Source: Citrobacter rodentium NBRC 105723 = DSM 16636
GTDB taxonomy: Bacteria > Pseudomonadota > Gammaproteobacteria > Enterobacterales > Enterobacteriaceae
Direction of reading: 5' to 3'
DNA: 64,000 nt
Assembly: GCF_021278985.1 (NCBI RefSeq)
Contig: NZ_CP082833.1
Span: 3,968,001 to 4,032,000, forward strand
Shown one piece after another: positions 43,059-52,037 of the stretch. The stretch's first letter is position 1. Every line of letters begins with the position of its first letter. A model generated the notes under the pieces. It saw only the letters and a program-made list of their open reading frames with translations. It had not been told where the DNA came from and ran no database searches. The translations under genes were made by a program, and so were the position numbers.

Positions 43059-44525
43059 TTACTTCAGATTCGCGGCATATTTCGCCACGGTCGCTTTCGC
43101 CCCATCCGCCAGCAGAGCCTGATAGGCTGCTTTTACTTTACTGGTGAACAGTTCGACACGCGGCAGCTCATTGCCGAAAATAGCCTCAATACCCAGCAGC
43201 GCCTCAACGCGGCTTTCGCCTTCCGCACTGGATTCCACCGCTTTCTGAATTACCGGCAGCAGCGGATCGTTGACTTCAATGGCATTGCCCTGCTCATCCA
43301 CGCCGCCGACATAGCGCATCCAGCCCGCCACGCCCAGCGCCAGCAGGTCGAAACTGCTGTTGTGCGCCAGATGCCAGCGCACAGAGTCGAGCATACGCTG
43401 AGGCAGTTTCTGGCTGCCGTCCATCGCAATCTGCCAGGTGCGGTGACGCAGCGCCGGGTTGCTATAGCGCTCAATCAGCAGATCGGCATAGCGGGTTAAA
43501 TCCACGCCCTGCACCTTCAGCGTTGGCGCCTGCTCTTTAAGCATCAGCGCACGGGCGGCAACACGGTAGTTTTCATCACCCATGCAGTCATTGATGTGCT
43601 GATAGCCCGCCAGATAACCCAGATAGGCAAGGAAGGAGTGGCTGCCGTTCAGCATACGCAGCTTCATCTCTTCAAACGGGATCACGTCGGCCACCAGCTC
43701 AGCGCCCGCTTTTTCCCACTCCGGACGACCGGCAACGAAATTATCCTCAATGACCCACTGCCGGAATGGCTCGCACGCCACGCCAGCCGGATCGCGCACG
43801 CCGGTCAGCTGTTCAATTTTATCCAGCGTGTCAGCGGTGACGGCCGGTACGATACGGTCAACCATGGTGGACGGGAACGAGACGTGCTGTTCGATCCACG
43901 CGGCCAGATCCGCATCAACCGCGCGGGCATAGGCAGTGACCACGTTACGCATAACATGACCGTTTTCCGGCATATTATCGCAGGACATTACGGTAAAGGC
44001 CGGTAAACCCGCCGCTTTACGGCGTGCCAGCGCTTCCACCACCACGCCCGGCGCGGTTTTCGGCTGCTGAGGATTCTGCAGATCGGCGACGATCATCGGA
44101 TGATCCAGCATCAGCTCGCCGGTTGCCGGCGAATGGCAGTATCCCTTCTCGGTGATGGTCAGCGAGACGATAGCCACCTGCGGCTCACACATGGCTGCCA
44201 GCACCGCTTCCAGACCATCAACCTGAGCATGCAGCGCGTTTTTAACCACGCCGACCACTCTCGCGGTCCAGGCATCCGCTGACATTTCCGCCACGGTGTA
44301 GAGGTTATCCTGCTGTTTCAGGTCGGCAATTTGCTGCTCGCCGCCGATCAGGTTGACTTCGCAGTAGCCCCAGTCGCTGTTATGTTCAGCCGCCAGAATG
44401 TCGGTATAGACTCCCTGGTGCGCGCGATGGAACGCGCCAAAACCCAGATGAACAATACGTGGAACCAGCTTGTTGCGATCGTAGCCAGGCAGAGTAGCCT
44501 TTGCCGTTAAGAGCGTGTTTTGCAT
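43059..44525 (-). CDS. ydfI: fructuronate/mannonate-type oxidoreductase YdfI
   Basis: A 488-residue NAD enzyme of the mannitol-dehydrogenase family, orthologous to E. coli YdfI and similar to UxuB, expected to reduce fructuronate to mannonate. The N-terminal nucleotide site is RIVHLGFGAFHRAH, and the catalytic region is EEMKLRMLNGSHSFLAYLGYL. It is next to a UxaC-like isomerase gene, which would produce its substrate. Its promoter carries two candidate boxes (44571-44621), so it may be controlled separately from the isomerase operon. Confidence 0.93.
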   Translation of the reverse strand: MQNTLLTAKATLPGYDRNKLVPRIVHLGFGAFHRAHQGVYTDILAAEHNSDWGYCEVNLIGGEQQIADLKQQDNLYTVAEMSADAWTARVVGVVKNALHAQVDGLEAVLAAMCEPQVAIVSLTITEKGYCHSPATGELMLDHPMIVADLQNPQQPKTAPGVVVEALARRKAAGLPAFTVMSCDNMPENGHVMRNVVTAYARAVDADLAAWIEQHVSFPSTMVDRIVPAVTADTLDKIEQLTGVRDPAGVACEPFRQWVIEDNFVAGRPEWEKAGAELVADVIPFEEMKLRMLNGSHSFLAYLGYLAGYQHINDCMGDENYRVAARALMLKEQAPTLKVQGVDLTRYADLLIERYSNPALRHRTWQIAMDGSQKLPQRMLDSVRWHLAHNSSFDLLALGVAGWMRYVGGVDEQGNAIEVNDPLLPVIQKAVESSAEGESRVEALLGIEAIFGNELPRVELFTSKVKAAYQALLADGAKATVAKYAANLK

Positions 44526-44570
44526 TGTATGACCTACTTTGTATTAAATCAGGACGGTTTCAGAGTAACG

Positions 44571-44621
44571 CCTGTATGGTTGTATGTTTTGATTTGAATT
44601 AAGCTTTCGCCAATTGGTATA
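44571..44621. promoter_or_regulatory. control region of ydfI with two hexuronate-type boxes
   Basis: Box one, CCTGTATGGTTGTATG at 44571, shares TGTATGGTWGTAW with sites at 47707 and 49687 (opposite orientation). Box two, AATTGGTATA at 44612, matches half of the ExuR/UxuR operator and the uxaB box. Together they suggest double control of ydfI. Confidence 0.5.
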
Positions 44622-44685
44622 ACATCATTTTAAAGTTATGTGACAGCACTGACCTTTAGCCTGCGGATCAGCGCTGCCACGTCAG

Positions 44686-46230
44686 TCAGCCCAGCGTGAC
44701 CGCGGATTTAACCGGTTCCGCGGTCTGCGGCGCGTTTTCGCACCATAACGCGTCATAGTTGTACCCGGTCAGGTCTTCGACAATCCGCCGGGTTTCAGGA
44801 TCCACATCCTGCTTCGCGCCGTGTGCTTTTAACCGATCCACTTCATCAACAAAGATTTTGTGCGTGCGCTTGTTGAGATGGAAAGTGACCGCCTGCCACA
44901 GCGCCAGCAGTAACAGACCTGCGGTTCCGGCAAACAGAAGCGTCGCAATGGTGTTAATCGCCTGTTCCGGCTGGGCCTGGCTGCCTTTCACAAAGCCCCC
45001 GCTTTGCAGCATCAGCCCGACGATAAAGGTGGCGATGGCGACGGTGGTTTTGCGTGAGAAGGTCATCACTGCGGCGAATAAACCTTCCCGACGCTGGCGG
45101 GTGATCATCTCATCGATATCCGGGATGAACGGAAAGACGTTCCACGGCGTAAACTCCAGTACGCAGCGCCCGACCTGATACAGCCCGGCGAGGATCACCA
45201 GCAGCGTCACTTTGCTGTCCGTCGGGAACTGGTAAACCATAAACAGACCGACCAGACACAGCATCATCAGGGTATAGGCAAACACATAGAGGCGTGACGG
45301 CCCGTATTTGATGATGGCGACGCCGGCAAGCAGCGTCACCGGCAGCCCGACAATACTCATTGACAGCAGCGTACCCGCCAGCGACGACGACACGTTCAGG
45401 CAGTAGACGCAAAAGAAAACGAATACGGTGTTATACACATCCTTAGCCGTAAACGAGAACAGGTAGATCGCCAGGTGTTTACGGAAGGCGCGCACTTTCA
45501 GCGTTGAGGCATACTCTTTAAACAGCTGCCCCACTTTCGCCACTTTCTCGCCAAAGGTCGACGGCTGATGGCTGCGCTCCAGTTCCTGCAACATTTCAGG
45601 CGTCAGCTCGCGCTCCCAGGTGACTTTCCAGGAGATAAACACGCACAGCATAAACATAACGGCGAAGACCACGCCGTTAATGAAATAGGCGTTTGGATCG
45701 TGCTCGCCAAAATAGCCGATCAGCAGGCCCGGAATAAACGTTGCGAGGAACGTACCGGATGCAGAAAGGAACATGCGACAGGTAGAGAGCTTCGTCCGGG
45801 AATTAAAATCTTTGGTCATTTCTGACGGTAAGGTTTCCCACGGAATAAGCACCATCGCAGCGATAATTTCAAACGCCAGATAAACCGCCAGGTAGAACCA
45901 GAAATTCATTCCGGTCACCCACAGCAGAATGTAGACCAGCATTAACGGCGCGCCAATCAGCAGAAAGAAGCGCCGTCTGCCAAATTTTTTCCCCAACGCG
46001 TTTTTATAGAAATGGTCCGTAAACGAGCCCATAAACAGGCTGACAATCGCATCGACAATCCTTGCGATCGCCACAATTGAGGCGGCTTCTACCGGCGACA
46101 GGCCGACAAAGGTAGTATAGAAATAAAGCAGCCAGGCGCCGATAACGGTAAACGCGCCTCCTCCCATAATATCCGTCAGACCATAACCGATACTGACCGG
46201 AATCGTTATTTTTCTGTTGGTACGAGCCAT
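44686..46230 (-). CDS. GPH-family glycoside/uronide symporter
   Basis: A 514-residue cation symporter of the glycoside-pentoside-hexuronide family, with 12 helices. It resembles UidB/YagG types: GYGLTDIMGGGAFTVIGAWLLYFYTTFVGLSP opening, IVDAIVSLFMGSFTDHF in helix 2, and a long C-terminal tail. It starts 22 bases after the isomerase gene stop. The substrate is probably a glucuronide or hexuronate, given the isomerase and YdfI on either side. E. coli lacks this gene at ydfI. Confidence 0.85.
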   Translation of the reverse strand: MARTNRKITIPVSIGYGLTDIMGGGAFTVIGAWLLYFYTTFVGLSPVEAASIVAIARIVDAIVSLFMGSFTDHFYKNALGKKFGRRRFFLLIGAPLMLVYILLWVTGMNFWFYLAVYLAFEIIAAMVLIPWETLPSEMTKDFNSRTKLSTCRMFLSASGTFLATFIPGLLIGYFGEHDPNAYFINGVVFAVMFMLCVFISWKVTWERELTPEMLQELERSHQPSTFGEKVAKVGQLFKEYASTLKVRAFRKHLAIYLFSFTAKDVYNTVFVFFCVYCLNVSSSLAGTLLSMSIVGLPVTLLAGVAIIKYGPSRLYVFAYTLMMLCLVGLFMVYQFPTDSKVTLLVILAGLYQVGRCVLEFTPWNVFPFIPDIDEMITRQRREGLFAAVMTFSRKTTVAIATFIVGLMLQSGGFVKGSQAQPEQAINTIATLLFAGTAGLLLLALWQAVTFHLNKRTHKIFVDEVDRLKAHGAKQDVDPETRRIVEDLTGYNYDALWCENAPQTAEPVKSAVTLG

Positions 46231-46252
46231 GAGCTATCCTCGTCAGACCGGA

Positions 46253-47659
46253 TTAAAAGTTGAAATAATTACTCGCGTTATCGTGACAAATATTTCTAAT
46301 CATTCGCGTCAGTATTTCCTGATTATCGGGGACTTCACCTTTCTCCACCCAGCCGCCAATAAGATTGCAGAGGATCCGGCGGAAATAATCGTGGCGGGTG
46401 TAAGAAACAAAACTGCGGGAATCGGTCAACATGCCGACGAAATGCATCAGCAGCCCCTGATCGGCCAGGCTGTTAAGCTGATTTTCCATACCGCGTCGGG
46501 TGTCGTTAAACCACCATCCGGAACCAAACTGCATCGGCGATTTCACCCCGAACTCAGCGCTCTGGAAATTGGCGATGGTGGTCGCCACTACGTCGTTATA
46601 GATAGCGTTGAGGTTATACAGGATGGTTTTCGGCAGCGCGTTTGCCTGCGCCATTGCGTCCAGCAGTCGGTTAAGGGATGCGGCCAGAGCAGACTGATCG
46701 TTCACTGAATCAAAGCCAGCGTTGATCCCCACCTGCTGGTACATACGGCTGTTATTGTTGCGGATGGCGCCAAAGTGAATTTGCATTGCCCAGCCAAACG
46801 CTTTGTAGTGCCCGGCGAGCATCACGAAAATGGCGCTGTTAAGCTGACATTCTTCAGTGGTGGTCAGCGCTTCCCCTGACGCTTTACGGCAAAACAGGTC
46901 ATTTACCTGCCCGGCTGTCGCAGGCAGATATTCAATGCTGACCGGACCGTGATCGGAAATACGGCACCCCACGTCATGAAACCAGGCAATGCGTTTTTTC
47001 AGCGCCGCGGAAAAGCGATCGAAAGAGGTCATCTCTTCGCCCGTCGCCTGGGCAAGCTGCGTTGTGAACCCGGCAAACGCCCGGGGATCGTCGCTGAATA
47101 CCTCATCGGGGCGGAAGGTAGGCAGCACCTTAATAGCGAAAGTCTCGTCCTGCTGGAGCAGACGATGATATTCCAGTGAATCGAGAGGCGCATCGGTGGT
47201 GCAAATAACCTCAACGTTCGAGCGCGCCATTAAGTGACGCGGTGTAAAATCCGGCTGCTTAAGAAGGCGGTTGCAGTGCTCCATTACTTCACGCCAGTTA
47301 TGGCTGTCGAGAGTCTGATGGCAGTCAAAATAGTGACTGAGTTCAAGATGGGTCCAGTGATAAAGCGGGTTGCCAAACGCGGCTTCGACGGTTTGCGCCC
47401 ATGCCTGGAATTTCTCTTCCGGGCTGGCGTCACCGGTAATAAAGCGTTCATCAATGCCGTTAGCGCGCATGGCGCGCCATTTATAGTGGTCGCCCGCCAG
47501 CCAGAGCTGGGTAATATCCTCGAAAGCGTCGTTTTCGAAAATAGCTTTTGCTTCAAGATGACAGTGATAATCGATGATCGGCAGATCTTTCGCGACCTCC
47601 CGATAGAGCCGGACGCCAGCCTCATTGTCGATCATAAAACGATCGTTAATGAATCCCAT
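46253..47659 (-). CDS. uxaC: uronate isomerase (UxaC-type)
   Basis: A 468-residue uronate isomerase of the amidohydrolase fold (E. coli UxaC has 470), converting glucuronate to fructuronate and galacturonate to tagaturonate. Marks are IIDYHCHLEAKAIFEN (metal site H-x-H), LCTTDAPLDSLEYH-type strand (VICTTDAPLD), SDHGP and MLTDSRSFVSYTRHDYFRRILCN. I use the start MGFINDRFMID, after AAGAGGT, not 84 bases earlier. The symbol is used by similarity; another uxaC may exist beside uxaA elsewhere, so this could be a second copy. A palindromic operator lies 50 bases upstream. Confidence 0.88.
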   Translation of the reverse strand: MGFINDRFMIDNEAGVRLYREVAKDLPIIDYHCHLEAKAIFENDAFEDITQLWLAGDHYKWRAMRANGIDERFITGDASPEEKFQAWAQTVEAAFGNPLYHWTHLELSHYFDCHQTLDSHNWREVMEHCNRLLKQPDFTPRHLMARSNVEVICTTDAPLDSLEYHRLLQQDETFAIKVLPTFRPDEVFSDDPRAFAGFTTQLAQATGEEMTSFDRFSAALKKRIAWFHDVGCRISDHGPVSIEYLPATAGQVNDLFCRKASGEALTTTEECQLNSAIFVMLAGHYKAFGWAMQIHFGAIRNNNSRMYQQVGINAGFDSVNDQSALAASLNRLLDAMAQANALPKTILYNLNAIYNDVVATTIANFQSAEFGVKSPMQFGSGWWFNDTRRGMENQLNSLADQGLLMHFVGMLTDSRSFVSYTRHDYFRRILCNLIGGWVEKGEVPDNQEILTRMIRNICHDNASNYFNF

Positions 47660-47706
47660 GTGATTCGTACCTCTTAATGGTGAGAGTGAGAATCTACGCC
47701 TGGCGC

Positions 47707-47724
47707 ATACTACCATACATGTAT
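47707..47724. promoter_or_regulatory. operator-like motif at the isomerase operon
   Basis: ATACTACCATACATGTAT (reverse: ATACATGTATGGTAGTAT) shares ACTACCATACAWGTAT with the site upstream of rspB and a shorter form at ydfI. RspR, or UxuR/ExuR, is the likely binder. Confidence 0.55.
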
Positions 47725-47793
47725 AAGCAGTATGTTTTTCCATTCAGATCACAAAAATGACCTTTCTCACGACAGGTGTTTAAGCAGATGATG

Positions 47794-47829
47794 AAAAAAA
47801 AGGCGGCTCCGCCAGCGCGGAACCGCCTC
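47794..47829 (-). terminator. ydfJ terminator
   Basis: On the minus strand GGCGGTTCCGC-GCT-GGCGGAGCCGCC, with minor mismatch, is followed by a long T-run, 13 bases after the ydfJ stop. Confidence 0.9.
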
Positions 47830-47841
47830 ATTGAAAAGGGA

Positions 47842-49215
47842 TTAAATACGGCTGACGTTAGCCAGATTTTGCTTACTGCCACTCTCTTCCGCCGCATCTT
47901 CAGCAATACGCAGATCGCGGTCGCACACTTCCGGCATCAGCAGCGCTGAGATCAGGCCAATCAGAGAGTAAACGATAATCATCGCCAGGATCGGCAGCCA
48001 GTTGCCGGTCATGTTACAGAAGATCCCTGCCAGCACCGGGCCAAAACCCACAGCCACCAGCCCACCTGCTTCTTTGGCGATCGCCATGCGGGTAAAGCGA
48101 TTGCGCGAGCCAAAGATTTCCGCCATGGTGATATTTTCCAGCGCGAACAGCCCCAGCACCGCAAAGTTATGGATAACAATCAGGGCGGTCATGATGACTC
48201 CCGGACTGTAGGTTTTATCGACCACAATCGACAGCATCGGGTAAGCGAGTACGATCGCTGAAATATTGAGGATAATATAAGGCAAGCGACGCCCGTATTT
48301 ATCCGACAGCCAGCCTAACAATGGGATGGTAATGAAGCCGATAACGGAGCTTATCATCAGCGCATCCGTCGGGATGGACTTATTGAACATCAGCGTCTGG
48401 ACCAGATAGCCCGCCAGGAAGGTCTGGATAAGCCCTGAATTACCCGCCTGACCAAAACGTAAGCCGGTCGCCAGCCAGAAAGATTTGCTGGTGAACATCG
48501 CCCCCAGTGAAGCGTCAGCCGGCGCGGCGGCGGCAGGCGCGTCATTTTCGTTGACCTGCTCAAACACCGGGCTTTCTTTCAGGTTCATACGCAGCCAGAT
48601 CGCAAAGATCATCACCACCACGCTTGCCAGGAACGGAACGCGCCATCCCCATGCCACCAGCTCCTCGCGGTCAAGGGCGAAAAACATCACCGCCCAGATA
48701 GCCGTTGCGCTGAGCGTACCGCAGTTGGTGCCCATCGCTACCAGCGAAGAGATAATGCCGCGCTTTCCTTTTGGCGCATATTCCGCCAGCATAGTGCCAG
48801 CGCCGGATATTTCGGCCCCTGCTCCCAGCCCCTGAATAATACGCAAGGTCACCAGCAGTACCGGCGCAAAAATACCAATCTGCGCATAGGTAGGCAGCAC
48901 CCCGATTAATGTAGTGCAGATCCCCATCATGGTAATGGTAATAAACAGCACTTTTTTACGCCCGATGCTGTCGCCCATTTTGCCAAATATAAACGCGCCG
49001 ACGATACGGGCAATATAGCCCGCGCCGTAGGTACCCATCGCCAGAATAAGCGCCATAGCCGCCGACTGCTCCGGGAAAAATATCTCGTGGAACACCAGCG
49101 CGGCGCCGAGGGAATATAACTGGAAATCCATAAATTCAAGCGCGGTGCCTAACCAGCCGGAAACGGCCGCGCGCACCAGATCCTGAGTACTTCTTTCGTG
49201 TTTTGCTGTATTCAT
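47842..49215 (-). CDS. ydfJ: MFS transporter YdfJ, intact
   Basis: A 457-residue major-facilitator protein of the metabolite:H+ symporter type, with 12 helices, matching E. coli YdfJ. Motif A is KMGDSIGRKKVLF and the C-half one WLSDKYGRRLPYI. In E. coli K-12 the gene is broken by the Qin prophage; here it is uninterrupted and keeps the N-terminus MNTAKHERSTQDLVRAAVSG. AGAGATAG precedes the start. It is in one transcription unit with the deleted rspB, 75 bases earlier. Likely a sugar-acid carrier. Confidence 0.92.
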   Translation of the reverse strand: MNTAKHERSTQDLVRAAVSGWLGTALEFMDFQLYSLGAALVFHEIFFPEQSAAMALILAMGTYGAGYIARIVGAFIFGKMGDSIGRKKVLFITITMMGICTTLIGVLPTYAQIGIFAPVLLVTLRIIQGLGAGAEISGAGTMLAEYAPKGKRGIISSLVAMGTNCGTLSATAIWAVMFFALDREELVAWGWRVPFLASVVVMIFAIWLRMNLKESPVFEQVNENDAPAAAAPADASLGAMFTSKSFWLATGLRFGQAGNSGLIQTFLAGYLVQTLMFNKSIPTDALMISSVIGFITIPLLGWLSDKYGRRLPYIILNISAIVLAYPMLSIVVDKTYSPGVIMTALIVIHNFAVLGLFALENITMAEIFGSRNRFTRMAIAKEAGGLVAVGFGPVLAGIFCNMTGNWLPILAMIIVYSLIGLISALLMPEVCDRDLRIAEDAAEESGSKQNLANVSRI

Positions 49216-49290
49216 ATAAGCTATCTCTACAGAGTCGATGCGTACCGCAAAAAAACCCGGCAAGCGGGAATTTAACGCATTAGATTATTG

Positions 49291-49636
49291 TTATGCAGTA
49301 AAAGTAATTAACACTTTGCAGCACTTACGCTGATCTTTCTCAAATATATCGAGTGCGTCAGTAACGCGGTGGTAATCAAATTGATGGGTAATCAATTTCT
49401 CTGGATCGATTAATCCCTGCGCCATCCACGCAATAACCGTCGGGAATTTGCGCGCATTCAGTCGTGATGAAAAAAGGGACCGTTCTTTTCCGAGAATGCC
49501 CTGCTGCGTAATCTGACAGGGTTCGCTGGAGAATCCCATCAGCACAATGCGCGCCACGCCCTCCCTTCGCCGGAACCGGTATTTCACGCTGCTCAATCGC
49601 CAGACGATCTGGCTGATGAATCACTATACTTTCCAT
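49291..49636 (-). pseudogene. rspB: rspB with a large internal deletion and frameshift
   Basis: The N-terminus MESIVIHQPDRLAIEQREIPVP matches RspB (a zinc alcohol dehydrogenase of about 339 residues). The reading then jumps, near 49558, to another frame giving ARIVLMGFSSEPCQITQQG ... CCKVLITFTA, which is the RspB C-terminus. About 200 codons, including the catalytic-zinc and NAD domains, are missing. rspA, its partner, is absent altogether. Enzyme function is lost, though the promoter still lies upstream and would now drive ydfJ. Confidence 0.88.
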
Positions 49637-49686
49637 GCGCTTTCCTTACATCCAATTAGTGATACAGGAAATTTAGGCACTTCATT

Positions 49687-49702
49687 ACTACCATACAAGT
49701 AT
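49687..49702. promoter_or_regulatory. operator-like motif upstream of rspB-ydfJ
   Basis: ACTACCATACAAGTAT, nearly identical to the motif at 47707. It lies 51 bases upstream of the rspB start, so ydfJ probably remains under the original control. Confidence 0.55.
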
Positions 49703-49873
49703 GATGATCAAAAAATCATCGGGAGATCACAATTTAACCCTGCTTAATTCAGGGTCTATCTTCCTTAATGCGGCTTATCCCTGATTTTCAGATGGGTATG
49801 CCAGACGCCGCGAATAGTGTAGAATTTGCCGGCAAGTGATGAATTTTTACCCCACTCATGAAAGGAATTTGCC

Positions 49874-50215
49874 ATGAACATTACATTCAGCAAACGCCTG
49901 TGCCTGACGGCAATGCTGCTGCTTGGCGCTGTCGTTTACACCGCGTCTGCTCAGGCTGAAACCAGCAGGCTGGTGATTGAATCCGGCGACAACGCCCTGA
50001 GTCGTCAGCAGGCGGAAATGCAAAAAGAACAATGGAATGATACGCGCAGCCTGCGTCAGAAGGTGAACAAGCGCGCGGAAAAAGAGTGGGATAAAGCGGA
50101 CGCGGCTTTTGATAATCGCGACAGCTGCGAGCAAAGCGCCAATATCAATGCGTACTGGGAGCCGAACACCCTGCGCTGCCTCGACCGCCGCACCGGTCGC
50201 GTTATCGCCCCTTAA
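49874..50215 (+). CDS. ynfB: YnfB, periplasmic DUF1283 protein
   Basis: A 113-residue exported protein, equal in length to E. coli YnfB. It has a signal peptide (residues 1-28, ending ASAQA-ET) and a highly conserved tail with ACWEP-type text (NINAYWEPNTLRCLDRRTGRV). AAAGGAATTTGCC precedes the start. Function unknown. It is followed 32 bases later by speG. Confidence 0.92.
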   Translation: MNITFSKRLCLTAMLLLGAVVYTASAQAETSRLVIESGDNALSRQQAEMQKEQWNDTRSLRQKVNKRAEKEWDKADAAFDNRDSCEQSANINAYWEPNTLRCLDRRTGRVIAP

Positions 50216-50247
50216 TCGTGGATAAATACAGACGCTAAGAATTTGCT

Positions 50248-50808
50248 ATGGCAAGCGCCCTCAATGTTAAGCTGCGACCGCTCGAGCGTGAAGATTTACG
50301 TTTCGTCCATCAGCTCGATAACAACGCCAGCGTGATGCGCTACTGGTTTGAAGAGCCTTACGAAGCCTTCGTTGAGTTATCCGATCTTTACGATAAACAT
50401 ATTCACGATCAGAGCGAACGTCGCTTTGTCGTGGAGTGTGACGGTGAAAAAGCGGGTCTGGTTGAGCTGGTGGAAATTAACCACGTTCACCGCCGGGCGG
50501 AGTTTCAGATTATTATCTCGCCGGAATATCAGGGAAAAGGTCTTGCTTCGCGCGCGGCCAGGCTGGCGATGGACTACGGCTTTACCGTACTTAACCTCTA
50601 TAAGCTGTACCTGATTGTCGATAAAGAGAATGAAAAGGCGATCCACATCTACCGTAAGCTGGGTTTTATGGTTGAAGGCGAGCTGATTCATGAATTTTTT
50701 ATTAACGGCGAATACCGCAACACCATCCGGATGTGCATCTTCCAGCACCAGTATCTGGCGGAGCATAAAACCTCCGGCCCCTCCCTGTTAAAGCCGACCG
50801 CGCAGTAG
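50248..50808 (+). CDS. speG: spermidine N1-acetyltransferase
   Basis: A 186-residue GNAT acetyltransferase, the E. coli SpeG length. It acetylates spermidine and spermine, protecting from polyamine excess. Acetyl-CoA binding is in SPEYQGKGLASRAARLAMDYGF; the polyamine-contact YWFEEPYEAFVELSDLY region is conserved. In E. coli ynfC follows on the other strand; it is absent here. Confidence 0.95.
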   Translation: MASALNVKLRPLEREDLRFVHQLDNNASVMRYWFEEPYEAFVELSDLYDKHIHDQSERRFVVECDGEKAGLVELVEINHVHRRAEFQIIISPEYQGKGLASRAARLAMDYGFTVLNLYKLYLIVDKENEKAIHIYRKLGFMVEGELIHEFFINGEYRNTIRMCIFQHQYLAEHKTSGPSLLKPTAQ

Positions 50809-50924
50809 CCGCTGCGCGGCGGTTTATACCCCTTTTGCTGATGCCGTTCCCCTGACACGGCGTGTAGACAGTTATTTACACTCACGGTGCTATGCTTATT
50901 TAGCGCATCTCATACAAGGAGCTG

Positions 50925-51233
50925 ATGATGAAACTATCCCGAGGAATTGTGACTTGCTTACTGTTGATCGCCACCCCACTGGCGTTCGCGGCCCCGACCT
51001 CCTGCGAACGGGTGAAAAGCGATATCGAGCAGCGGATCATCAATAACGGCGTGCCCGAGGACGGTTTCTCGCTGAGCATCGTGCCTAACGATCAGGCCGA
51101 TCAGCCGGATTCGCAGGTTGTCGGCCACTGCGCCAATGACACCCATAAGATTCTCTATACCCGCACCAGCAGCGGCAATGCCTCCTCTTACGCCGCGCCG
51201 TCTCAGGACGGCGCCAGCGCCGAACCGCAGTAA
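50925..51233 (+). CDS. ynfD: YnfD, secreted DUF1161 protein
   Basis: A 102-residue periplasmic protein with a signal peptide (about 1-23, ending AFA-AP). The conserved core reads CERVKSDIEQRIINNGVPEDGF and VVGHCANDTHKILYTR with two cysteines likely to form a disulfide. AAGGAGCTG precedes a pair of ATG codons; either may be used. Function unknown. E. coli has ynfEFGH next; here dmsD follows directly. Confidence 0.9.
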   Translation: MMKLSRGIVTCLLLIATPLAFAAPTSCERVKSDIEQRIINNGVPEDGFSLSIVPNDQADQPDSQVVGHCANDTHKILYTRTSSGNASSYAAPSQDGASAEPQ

Positions 51234-51369
51234 GCCCGTTACGGCTGCCCGCCCTCTCCGGCGGGTAGCCTCCTTTTGATTTGGATTAATACCCGCCGCG
51301 CGCGAACGGGTAAACTCACGCCTGCTTACGCACATATCGTGCAACTCACTGCATTGCTGGATAACGTTA

Positions 51370-51984
51370 ATGACTGATTTTACCCAACGTGACGATTTTG
51401 CCATGACGGCGCGGGTGCTGGGCGCGCTATTTTACTTTGCGCCCGACAGTAACGAAGCCGCTCAGATAGTCACGTCGTTACAGACCGATGACTGGCTGAC
51501 ACAGTGGCCGCTGGCGCAAGAACAACTGGCGCCGCTGGCTCCTTTATTTCGCAGCGAAAGCGAAGAGACGCTGGCGCAGGCCTGGCAGCGGCTGTTTGTC
51601 GGCCCGTGGGCGCTTCCTTCACCGCCCTGGGGTTCGGTCTGGCTGGATCGCGAAAACGTGCTGTTTGGCGAATCCACGCTGGTGCTGCGTCAGTGGCTGC
51701 GCGATAACGGCATTCACTTTGAGATGCGGCAAAACGAACCCGAAGATCACTTCGGCGCTCTGCTGCTGCTTGCCGCATGGCTGGCGGAAAACGGTCGTCA
51801 CACGCAGTGCGCGGAACTGCTGGCATGGCATCTGTTTCCGTGGTCGGGGCGTTTTCTTGCGGTGTTTATCGACAATGCCGGGCATCCATTTTATCAGGCC
51901 GCGGGTGAGCTGGCCCGCCGGACGCTTGCCCGCTGGCAGTCAGAACTGCTGATTCCGGTGCCGGTTAAAAAGCTGTACCGTTAA
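51370..51984 (+). CDS. dmsD: Tat proofreading chaperone DmsD, orphan
   Basis: A 204-residue all-helical chaperone of the TorD/DmsD family, same length as E. coli DmsD (YnfI). It binds the twin-arginine leader of DmsA and YnfE/F. The family signature LFVGPWALPSPPWGSVWLDRENVLFG and the NEPEDHFGALLLLAAWLAE block are complete. In E. coli and Salmonella it ends the ynfEFGH-dmsD operon; the four oxidoreductase genes are missing here. It therefore needs its own promoter in the 136 bases after ynfD and must serve a DmsA-type client elsewhere. Confidence 0.93.
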   Translation: MTDFTQRDDFAMTARVLGALFYFAPDSNEAAQIVTSLQTDDWLTQWPLAQEQLAPLAPLFRSESEETLAQAWQRLFVGPWALPSPPWGSVWLDRENVLFGESTLVLRQWLRDNGIHFEMRQNEPEDHFGALLLLAAWLAENGRHTQCAELLAWHLFPWSGRFLAVFIDNAGHPFYQAAGELARRTLARWQSELLIPVPVKKLYR

Positions 51985-52037
51985 CTCTCTCAGAAGCTGG
52001 AGAGCGGATAAAAATTCACTCTCTGGCGTCACACTAT

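Noticed and set aside
47842..49263. possible prophage junction at ydfJ
   Set aside because: E. coli K-12 has the Qin prophage here, but ydfJ is uninterrupted and no phage genes or att-like repeats are visible.
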